From Phoronis australis (Eukaryota > Phoronida > Phoronidae), in the NCBI GenBank assembly GCA_002633005.1, contig NMRA01000534.1, forward strand, positions 65,278-129,277: a DNA stretch of 64,000 nucleotides, read 5' to 3'. A program made the translations under genes and the position numbers. Shown here piece after piece: positions 12,701 to 24,700 of this stretch; the first letter of the stretch is position 1, and the number at the start of each line of letters is the position of its first letter. Below the pieces are notes generated by a model. The model saw only the letters and a program-made list of their open reading frames with translations. It was not told the DNA's origin and searched no databases.

Positions 12701-15700
12701 ACACATTCGACCTGATGCACGACCTGGCCACCAAGCTGAACAATGAGAGACTTCAGGAGCAATGTCAGGTCGCTCGCACGCGTTGCCAGGAAACGGAACA
12801 ATTGATTCGTGTGCGGCAGTTGACTTTGTGCAAGGCTAAGCAGCAGTTAGGCAACTCTGCGGAGCACAAGTCTGTTGAAAAATCAGATAAGGAACACTTA
12901 GATTTAGATGCCAAGCCAGATACAACTGTCAATTCTCATGTAGTCAGGCTACGGCATAAGAAGGCTGGTGATAGTGGCATATGGGTGCCACAGAGCAGCA
13001 GTACGCCGGCACTTGAAAACTTGACAGTGAGGCGCAAGTCGTACTCTGGTACGCCGTCTGCTCCCATGCTTCACAGGAGTTCATCAGCGCCGAGCGGTGT
13101 TGTAGCTAGTACGGAACCACGCCAGCAGTTATCAGAATATGAGGAACAGTTATTTAATGATGGTTTGATCTCAGAGGATATATCTAGTGTCATATCGCGA
13201 GCCTCTGGCACAGCGATTACGATTGGTGACTCGCAATCATCGTCTGCTGATGGTAAAAACTCACCTGATAGAACAGGCAGGACTAGTAATAGGAACAGTG
13301 CTCCCCCTGGTTGTGGTGACTCGAGTGAAGGGCAGTCACAACAGAGTTCACCTTCCGGTAACAAGGCGGGACACAGGCCTCGACGGAAGCAGATGCGTCG
13401 GGCTAATACACTACTAGGACTGTCCAGCATGCCAGTGTTAGAAACGGACCTCCAGGAAGTAGAGAGGTGTACACGTACTGTCAGTATGATCACGGGCAGT
13501 TCAGAGAGTTTACCAAGGTAAGTTCTGTTGTCGGTATGTCTTGTGTCGTCATAGTGATGAATTTTGGTTAATGGATGTGCTATCATTGAGATGTCAAAGT
13601 CTGTGTGTATATGTGGGATGTGTCCTAGGAGCCGTGTACTGGAACGCTTTCACTTCTGTTTGGCAAGGGTTTATTACAAAGCAACACAGTGCATGATATT
13701 GTTTAGCAGTGTATGGCTTGTTTCATAACCATGTGCTTACTTTCCAAGATCTGAATATTTGGATTGACTTGGAAAATTTTTTAAACACTTGGTGTATACT
13801 TCAGCTCCCTCCAAGTACGCTTCCACTATGAGGCTCCTTCAATTCTCAGTATGGCCAAGGTGTAGCCAGCTTCCTCTAAGTACGCGTCAACTATGAGGCT
13901 CCTTCAGTTCTCAGTGGGGTCAACGTTGGCCCAGATACAATACTTTTTGGCACTTTCTGGGTCTGGATATTTATTGTACAGACTATTTCATAATAAACTT
14001 TCAAAAAAGTTTAGCCAGCTCTCTCTAAGTACGTGTCCACTATGAGACTACTTAAGTTATCAGTATAGCCAAAGTTTAGCCAGCTCCCTCTAAGTATGCA
14101 TCCACTATGAGACTCCTTCAGTTCATGTTAACTGCTTGTTTACAGTCTACCTGAGGAAGATGAAGCAGAGGGAGATAAATCCGGGAAGACTGCGTGGTCG
14201 CCCGTTCCTGTCAATACTCATTTACTGAATCAGAAGCTGTCTGGTAATCACTATGGTTCAATGGCAGACCTGCGACTGACTGAGGCTCAGGTCAAGAGTA
14301 GGAGGTGAGTGGCAATGTCACCCGCTTATTTTTTGACAGTTCACGTGTCTGTCAACTGTACACTCAGACATTTATTTTCAATTATTATTACTAATCAGAA
14401 TGTGGTCGACACATCTTGACAATAATTTGTCATGCAGAGTAAAAATGTTTTCCTTGATAACTTTGATTTGTAGTTTGCAGTCGTAGTTTACGGTCATAGT
14501 TTACCGTCGTAGTTTACGGTCATAGTTTACAGTCGTAGTTTGCAGATTTGTTGGCAAAATGTTTATTACAAGTATGGTGTAGAGATTTTGACTACACAAC
14601 ATACTATCACTTAGCTTCAAGTGAATTTCCTCTCTGCTTGTGTTTACCACCAATACGGTGATTCCTGACTGTAGCTGCAATGCTGTGTGTGTATAATTCC
14701 TCAATTATGCCAATGTCCCTGTCATTTTAATTTTGCTTTCACCTTCCTTGACAATGGGTTACATTTTAAATTTGAGTGGATTATGCTCCAGAATTGGTTG
14801 TTTTCACCAGAACATGTTTAAGGTTCACTAGGTGACAAAAGGTAATGAGACAAAATACCGTTTCCCTGTCGTGACAGCTAAACTGAATCTGGAGCAAAAA
14901 TTACAGGAAATAAGTATTAGGGTAGCAGTATTGTGATTGCAGAGTGTCTTAGTCACCCTACTTAATTTCCTGTTAACTCTCCGTGATTCCCAGTCATGAG
15001 GGAAGACTACTCTGACAAATTCCACTTCTGCCCAGCAGTCATGATGGGAAATTCCGGGTCATTTTGTGCGACTATTTTTGTCGTGTACTGTATATGGGCA
15101 TGCCCTGTGTTGAGCCTTGGTCTGCTCGTCTTGCAGGACATTATGCCTTATAATGAGGGAAATGATTCAAACAGAGCGAGACTACGTCCGGTCACTGCAG
15201 TACGTCATTGAGAACTTCATGCCGGAGCTGAATCGGGACGACGTACCTCAGTCACTTCGGGGCAAGCGTAACGTCATTTTCGGCAATATCCAGAAGATTT
15301 ACGAGTTCCATAGTCAGTACTTTCTGAGCGAGCTAGAGACGTGTGCAAACTACCCATTCAATGTCAGCAACTGCTTCCTCAATCATGTGAGTAGGTTACA
15401 AGTCTAGGATAGTGAATTTTATTGGTGGATGCTGCTTCCGCACAGATACACCTTGTTAAGTGTTTTTTTTTATTAAAGTATGAACAAGAGGAATTACCTG
15501 AGAGTCATTTTCCATTTTCCAAAAGCTCACTGAATTGTCAAAAACACCCAGAATTAGCCAAATGTTACTTTGATGGCAGCTGCATGTACAATCTCCGCTG
15601 ATAATAATGTAGATTTTTTGTATTTTTGTTAAAAAAAATTTACATAATCAAAGTTTGCTCTTGGGGTGGTATTGTGTTCTGAATGCATTGAAGAAGTTTT

Positions 15701-18700
15701 ACTGTAATCTTATGTATACGTCCCTCACTGACCATAAAGTTTGAGAATTATGTAAAGGCCTGTTGAATTAAATTAAGTGTGTCGAATTGGAGTTGTTCTT
15801 TTTAACTTGGCATTGAATCTGTCAACTGTAGTGCTGAGATTGACATACCACTTTTGGTATTACACTTGACAAGTCTTCACTTTTATTATTAATAAATTAA
15901 AATTCAATAAGTAAATAAGGTAGAACATGTCAATATCAGCATTCACAATTTGTTTGCGTTGCCATGATGTCATTTCATTAGTTCACAGAACAAGCTGAAT
16001 ATAATGAGGAATCTTGTTTACATGCATGAAATGTAATACTTGGGTTTGTTGATTTACAGGAACAAGAGTTTTACTTGTACGCTTTATACAACAAAAATAA
16101 ACCCAAGTCTGATGCTCTAATGCAGGAGTTTGGAACCAAATTCTTTCGAGTGAGTATACTTAAGTAATGTTCCTACTTGCTTGCAGATTATTTATGTATT
16201 CACTTACATTTATTGTGTTAACTATGAATTTGTGAGGCATATTGGCAATCATTAGCCATTGGGTGCCATCTTCAAATTTAATGCCTTCTAATTTCTTATG
16301 GTATTGTAGATGCTTTATCAAAACCTTTCATGGGATTGAACCCTGCTCAATCAACTTTGCATCTCTTTCTAATATTTCGAATAACATTTTTTCAGCTGTG
16401 GAAATTAGAAAGCAATTTTTAATCTTTTATGTGAATCTTTTACCATTTGTTAAAATATTGATGTGCTGATTTACAATGACCTGTTTTTTGGAAAAAATGT
16501 TTAATGTTTGTAAAAAAAGCTGCTAATTAAAACACCAATTTTCTCTTCAGCAAAAACAGCTTGAGCTGGGCGACAAAATGGACTTGGCTAGTTACCTGTT
16601 AAAGCCGGTTCAGAGGATGGGCAAGTATGCGCTCATGCTGAAACAGATTATCCGAGAGTGCCCAGAGACGGACCAACTGTACAGTCACCTGAAGGCCGCC
16701 GAGGAGATGGCGCGCTTCCAGCTTAGACACGGCAATGACTTGCTGGCCATGGACTCTATTTGCGACTGTGACGTATGTACTGCACAACAGTTATGTCAGT
16801 TCCATGCACACTTAGCTTGTGGGCTTTCCCCGTGACTTTCAACAATGGCTTGGTGAAGCTAGTGCGGAAGACTGTTGCATTCTAACAATAGTTTTTTTTA
16901 CATTATGGCTACAGTTACTGAAAATTTAACAAGGCTTGGAATTTTCCACGGAAACGCGATTTCCGCTTTTTTCAACATTGCCGGGGCATCTGGGATAGCG
17001 TGGTGGATTTTTCAATGGCGTCTCGTGCGATTGTAAACCGCGGTGACAAATACTAGGACACTGCAGCCAAAAATGTGCGGAGGCGGGAGTGGACGGGCCA
17101 GCTAAAAAGATGCAGACGCACGCTTCTAGAGATGGTACCATTTCTTTTGTTTTTTTCTTTTTCTTTTACTCCCGATTTTTGTCAGCGAAGGGTCCACATC
17201 TCCGCTATTTCGGGCTGGGAAGCGCGCATATTTTGGGCCGTAAAAGTTTCCGCGTTTTTCGTCATTGGTCATTCCAAGCCCTGATTTAACCCCTTTTTCT
17301 AGGTCTGAGCTTACACTTTTTGATATTAAAACTACAGTACACGCCAAAAGTATTCCGACAAAATGACCCAGAACTCCTCGTCATGACAACTGCGTGGAAG
17401 CCCAATTCATCATCAGAGTAGTCTTTCCTTTTGACCGAGAATGAAAGGAAATTGAGAGGAAAGTTAGTAATAGAGGTGGCTAAGCCACTCAACAAGTAGG
17501 ATTTTGCCACCATAATAGTTATTATCAGTCATTTTTGTTGTGGAACAGAATTAGCTGTCATGACGGAGAAATGGTATTTTGTCTGATTACTTTTGTCTTG
17601 TGCTGTAACATTCGGTCAACCAATCCGTTAGTGATTGTAACAAAGTAATTACAGGAACTTAGCTTATCATGTTTTAGTTTTGGTAATAGTATACGATTAT
17701 TTTTGCAATTTTTACAATTTTGAGTTAAAGGAAGTCACCTGAACAATCAGTTTGTCAGCAAGGGAAGACGGGCTCAAGTTGAGGACAATTCATTTCCACA
17801 TATGTTCAGATTACACTGTTGCCCGTTTCAAAGTATTAGCTGCTGAAGTATTTCTAAAAAGAAAATCTCCCAGGCTCTGCCTAAGCTTACTTAAGACGTA
17901 AGAAACCTTGAGCAGTTTAAGTGATGGCACTGAACATGTGTGTTTTACTGAATATATGTGTTTGATACGTGTTTATTCACCTACTGACTAAGTCTTAAGT
18001 CACTTGTTGCTATACATTTGTTGAGATAATAACTTGATCGTGTCCATAGATGTTCTAAATTTTTCATACAGATTGTAATCTGGTTGTGACTCCAGATTCC
18101 TTGGCGGAGATTCTATTACAGTCTTTGTTTGTTTAACTGCTAAAATGGTAGAGATGTTGTGTTGATGCCTGGGGCTAAATTTTGATATTTCTGAGTGCTG
18201 GATAAACCATGTTTGAAAACCTTTTACCAAGCTGTTGTTGGGTTTGATGTGGTTATGTAATGGGGCTGTCCAGTCTCTATAAATAGAGTTTAACTTGTAA
18301 ATTGTCAAGAGTGGGACTTGTTACATGTGATAGGTGGTACGTGAGAACAGGGCATTATAAAATGCTGTCTGCCACAAAAATGCCTTAGAGAACTGAAAAA
18401 TAAAAGCAGCAATTAAAATAACTACTGATGAGTTTAATGCAAACATAACCAGAAAGATATGTTAACAAGTAATTAAAAACTGTCGTTGATACCTTTCTTG
18501 TTAAATTGAAAGCTGACTTTTCAGAAAAGTGTCGACATTTGGTATCAAAGTTCTACTCATGAAAATCCACGAAACTGCAATTACATTAAGTAACTATACA
18601 CCTTTGTTTATTCTCTTCGTAGAGGCATGTTCACTTATTCTCTTCTGAGTAGTGTTACTGAAATTTCTGTGCTGTGAAATAATGGAGATGTCTTGTTCAC

Positions 18701-21700
18701 TTGGAAGTCTGCTTGTTTTCAGGTAAACTTGAATGAACAGGGCCGGCTGCTACGACAGGATGAATTCTTGGTTTGGCAGGGAAGGAAGAAGTCGTTACGG
18801 CACATCTTCTTGTTTGAAGAGTGTCTGATCTTAAGTAAAACAAAGAGGCACAGTGGCCACCACGATACGTACATCTACAAGAGTAGCTTGAAGGTAGGAC
18901 AAACCAGTGTTGGATGGTAAACTTTCCTGTAATTCGAACCCAAATAGTTATCAGAATTGTCATTTTGCATTTTTCAAAAAGATCACTGCGTTGTTGAAAA
19001 TGCACACATTTTATCATGTGTTTGTCAACGACTGCTGTATAATATCGAAGTAAATTTTTCTTCTTATTTATTGTTGTTGGTAAAATATGACTTACTGTTC
19101 TTCCATAATATTGTGTTCCCATGACATTTTTATTGTAGTTCCATTCGGTTAATTTGGCTGAAACTAATCTTGACTTCTGAGTTACAGTTAGCTTAATATA
19201 AAAATGCTGTATTGAATTTGGTTTACTTAACTTTGGTGTTAGTATTACGGATAGCGTGATTACTAGTGTACATTTTGGGCGCACAATTTGTGTGGCTATT
19301 AGATGGGATTATGCATTACTGTGGAGACCCTAGCCTTGTTTTGATTTTGCAGTTATCAAATAAATAATTCTATGGTCGAAAAAGGGCTAGTAATTCTCTT
19401 GTTGGTAGTGTCTTAACAGTAATTTTTATCGAATTTACATGTGCTTGTTTTCAGACAACGGATTTGGGGCTTACTGAAACCCTCGCCGACTCAAGTCCGC
19501 ATAAATTTGAGATATGGTTTCGCAAGCAGAAACATGGCGAATCTTACATTCTCCAGGCAGCTAATGTTGACATAAAGACTCACTGGACCAGAGAAATCTC
19601 GCGGTTACTATGGAAACAGGCCATTAGGAACAGAGGTTAGCTAAATTTCTCTCCATTTCTCTTGACATATTTACTTCTTATCAGTACAGTAGTTAATGTG
19701 AAATCTACCTTGTGCTGTTTGTGTGTTTTGTGGTGACTGTTCATACAAGGCTGGTGGTGCCTTTTTCCTTTTGTTAACGCCATCTAGTGTTAGGGCTTTG
19801 AACCCATGTACTGCTGTGAGGCTGACTGACACATAAAATTGTAAGCCACGAATTCCAACTTACTAAGCTTTGTCTTCTTATTGGTGAAAAGTGTAAGTTT
19901 ATTTGGACGAAAGCGTTGGGGCTTTAAAAAAGTGATACCTTTTGTGTTGCGAGGTGATGACAGGAATTGGTCTCGTATAAGATGTGTGTTGCTTCATGAA
20001 AATCTCCCTATTTTTTATTAAACAATGTCTCAGTTCTGTTGTCACGGCAACTAATTGCTTGTTCCCCTTGTTGTTTAGAGTTGCCAGGGAGTAAGTATCC
20101 TAGAAGGTATTTTTGTTGCTGACTCACATTTGTGGTGTACTCTTGAAATTTCAACCTGCGTGAGTGTGGCATAGTGCAGTCACTCGAATCGTCTTTCTTG
20201 TGTTTTGTAAACTGGAGGTTAACTTGACTGTCTTTTCAATAACGTACTGCTTGCAATGGAAGCATACTTATCATGCTCATCACATTATCCTCTGGTTTTT
20301 AATAGGAAATGTGTTTATAATGCAATGTTTAGATGTAACGTGATTGAGAGTAAAAGTAACATACGTGTCCTTGTCAGTTGAAGCAATGTTAGTGGCTTAG
20401 ATATGATGTCTGGGCTACCATTTGTTATAAATAGAATTATTTTTCGTAAAAGCAAGTGGAATAACCGATGACTATAGATAGTGGTTGCTTTGAATTGATC
20501 TACGTTGTGTGTAAATAAGTCACTATTGTGATCTAGCTAAAAACAGAGCCATGGTTGTTTCAGTTTTGCTCAATTTATCTTTTTTAACGATATGGCGGTC
20601 ACCCTACTTTGTTAAAAACCAGTTTTCACAAAGTTAACAGGTTTCATTGAAATTTTAGCCAGTCTGAAGTCATGGCTGAAACCCAGAAATTAGACTGAGT
20701 ATTGGTGACAACGTAGTTCTCCGTAATTTTAATGATTTTTACTCGAAGTGATTTCTTCAACTTTTTTAAAGTGCTGTACCTCTCAGTGATGTAAAATAAG
20801 CGTGCCTATTTGCCGAAATTGTAGAAACCCGGCTGACAGAGATGGCCTCAATGGGTATAGGCAACAAGCCATGTCTGGACCTGAAACAGAGCACCAATAA
20901 CATAAAGGACCGGTTCATCAACACTCCCACTGTTGCCAACAAAGGTGAGTTGGTGCAATGTGTACGCTTGGCAGTCACTGGCTTGAATTGACGTGTCACT
21001 GTGTTCTTGTACTTGGAGCCACAAGGGACAGATTGGCCAGCCGTGACCTCTGACCTAGGTCATGGCTTCTCAGTTATGTCATTACTCCTTTATTCAATAT
21101 TGACTTTTCAAGTAGATCATGACCCTTTTATTAACTATTGACACTTCGATTGGTCGTGACCCTTACTTTCTTTATAGTCACGTTCCTGTTGATGAGTACG
21201 CAGATTATTTTTGAATGAAGTTCTGTCTTGAAGTCACATCCAAGAACTTATTCTTTTTAGTAGATCTGGGATTTTGGGAGTCTTTTGCATTCAAATTTTT
21301 GTACGGGTGGTAGTCCATGTTACATGCATAGTCTTTCTGCCTCTGGTCATCTGAATTTAAGCCAATGCATAAGCTATTCCTTAACAATTTCCACCCTTTC
21401 TTTGCTATTTTCGGTATGCATTTGTGGTACTTGACTGACGTTTCTTTATCAGTTTTTTTTCTTCTTTGCTGTAGAATCCGATGACTTTGGTAAGACATAA
21501 TCACTCCCTCCGTCTAATTGTCATCACAGGCAAGTCACTAGACTGTGTCTGTTCTTTGCATGTCTTGTGATGTTCCACTTGAAGCATCATGATTGCATCC
21601 CTGTTAAATCCAACAGTGATTGGTGATTTCTAGAGCTCACCATCACTTCATATCCCTTGTTGCTGTGACAGTTGTAGCCTTATACTTGTTTGCCTTAGTC

Positions 21701-24700
21701 ATGGTTGTGTAGTTGTCGTTACGGTTCAATAATGCAAACTCAAATTTCTCAGCACGATTTTACAGTACATGCAAATGGTAATTGTTCAAAATACTGACCG
21801 CTAAATTTGTTTCCAACAAAAAAGACTTGTACTGACCCGATATGTATCCACTTCTTGTATTTTTCCATTTTTCACCGAGTTCCCCAGCATAACCAGTGAT
21901 TGCTAACATCTACTTTGATGGTGAATTCCTACATGGAACTGTGGTCTGTTTTGTCCTATTACTTTCAGAGTGTATTGTATGAAAATACCACATTGTTTTG
22001 AGAGGCGTGATAGTAGTTGCTTGTTCACAGGTTTCTATTTTCAATGTTCATCTATTACTCGGTGTTTTTGCATCTGCCAGACTGAGCTTTCTATAATTGC
22101 CAAACTCTTTCTGTATCCATGTTGCTGACATTGCTTGCTGCTGCAGTTTATAAACATTGTCAGTTATCCTCTAAGAGCAACTAATTGAGCTACTCAAGTA
22201 CACTTACTTAAAGTGACATATTTTTGACCGTGATGTATATGTAGCAGAAAGGAAGGCATGCTTTGTTCAGAACGTTATGTTATCGATTTACTAACACCTT
22301 CCTTTGTTTTAGAACTACTACAGTCCCTAGCCATTGTTTGCCCTAACAGCACTGTTTGTATCAGTTCAGTTGATTAGCTTGTTGTTTGTGATAGGAACTT
22401 TTAACATTGCTTTATTTACTTCATTTTAGTGTTGTATGAATTAAGTACTCTTGTTTCTTGGTTATTACGGGGGTATCACATGTCGTGTGGCAATAAACTT
22501 TTCAATAATGTTGTTAACGTGACTGCAATAAAGTTAAGACTTACAAGTACTTACATAGTTATGTTAACCTTTCTTGAATGTTCTAGCTTGTTGTGATGAT
22601 AGAGAAAGTTAGTGGTACAGTCCCCTAGCTCCATGACTCTAGTAACCTTCAGCCATGTGCTGGCAGCAAGTTGGTTAGGATCACTGTTACATGATGCCAA
22701 CGAAGTGTCATTTTTGTGCCACCGCTGTTGTGCCCTTGAGGCCGATTCCCTACGACACTTCTTATGAGACCACTATGGCCATCAGAAGTTGCCACGAGTG
22801 GACATCTTGTCATCTTGTACTAATTTGGTGTCAACCTGCAGCTCAAAGACTCCACGATATTTTTATCTTCCTACTTCTGTAAAAGCTTCAACGTTCGTTG
22901 CTTCATTGCTGTTTCCTTCATTTCCAGCTCGTACTCGTAATTCCATTGCTGTATCATCGTTCGACCACTTCAAGAATGGCGGTAAGCGACCCCACTCCAT
23001 CATTAGTATTAGCAGCTCATCTTCATCCAACAGCAGCAGCCAGTCCACGTCCTTATTTGGTCCACTCGGCCTGGCTTACGACCCCTTGGACAACATGTGG
23101 ACATCACGGCGCAAGTCCAGTGCAACCACCAATGGTAAGCATCTAGACATGTCACTGCTTGTCGTTTTGTATGTATTTAAGGTTATGAAGGACCCCTCAT
23201 CAGAAAATCTGTACGTTTAGCCACATATCTACAAAATTGTAGAATTTAATTTGGCAAAAGTTATGTATTTTTTGGAGACATGAATTTTGTAGAATTTATT
23301 TTTGACTAATTAGGTCACGTTACCTTGCTTTTTAAAAAAATTAGGAAAAAAGGAAGTTACACTCATAGCAAAACAACAGGGTCAGTAACATGACCAAATT
23401 ATGTATAATATACATGTTCAAGATAAAACCTCAAAAATGTTGCTACAGTTTTCTAAATGATCATTTTGTGTTTTATGCTACTTAAACATTTTTTCGTGAA
23501 AGTCATATAAATCCTATATTTGATAGCCTCTTGTGCTAAAGTGGAACATTTTAAAAACAATTCCTAACAGTGTATAATGCATAATATTTGAAAGTTTCAT
23601 GTGAATCTGATCAGCCATTTCTGAGATGCGATGCTCCAGAGATAGCAAAAAATGTACATTTTTCTAGGGTCCTACATAGCCTTAAAGAAATCATTGTTAG
23701 GAGATTATTGGTATTCCATGGATATTGAAGAAACCATGGTTATCTTGATACCAATACTTGTTGAAGCTTAATGGACAAAATAACATTTAAATAACAATGA
23801 GTGGCTGCATTTGATTTGCTTATCCACTGGTTGAGGAGAGTTAACTGGCTAAGACATCTGATTGGTCTGTCAGGGAACCAATCAAATGTTGAGAAAGTTT
23901 GACCCAGCTGACCTGCATGAGCAGGTAGAGTGAATCAAGTGCAGGCATTTTTTGAAAATTTTAACGAACATTGTTCAAAACCGCTTAATAACTACTGTGG
24001 GCCGTGCCATGGTAAAATCTTACCAGTAGGAGTCTTGACATGGGTCTTTGTCTATATATAGCACCAACTTGATGCTTAACATTTTTCATGTTATGTTCAG
24101 TAACTTCCAGTGTACACTGTGTGCATTCACATCAATGTCAAAAGACTTTCAAAAAATGAAAATGGACTATTTTGACAATATTTCTTGTTCGTGACATTTC
24201 ACCCTCTGCACTCCATGAGCAAGCAGCACGTGTATCATCGTCTGCCAGTCTCCATCTCTCATCTCACTGTGGTGCTGACACTGTTAACACATGACTTGTG
24301 CTGTTCCAGAGAGTGGTATTGGAACGGACTTACCAGAGGAATCGCCAGAAACTACCTCCAACAGTCAGAGAACTGTTGTGCGCAGTGATAGCGGGACCTC
24401 TGTGTTCTCAAACTCGTACACAGGTGGCGGATTCGTTGCCACTACGACATGTATTCCAGGACGTCCACTAGTTACTGATGTGAGTTTTGCTTCATGGATT
24501 GTTTGTAATGATTCCAGCATTTCTATTTGCTATGAACTTCTCTTGTAAACTTGAAAAACTGAATTTCAATGTGATCGCAAAAGCAATATCACCTGTCTCC
24601 TCGAACATGCAAATTATTCAGTCAGCTTAGACAACACTCAATACTTTGGATTCTCTGTGCTGAATGTAAATCCAAAGTGTAAAATGATAAAATACTGTTA

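Noticed and set aside
13071-13586. 171-residue minus-strand frame
   Set aside because: Antisense shadow of the large PLEKHG4 exon, whose frame is supported by phase-matched splice sites and family similarity.
18697-19284. 195-residue minus-strand frame
   Set aside because: Covers a PH exon antisense and intron sequence; no family resemblance.
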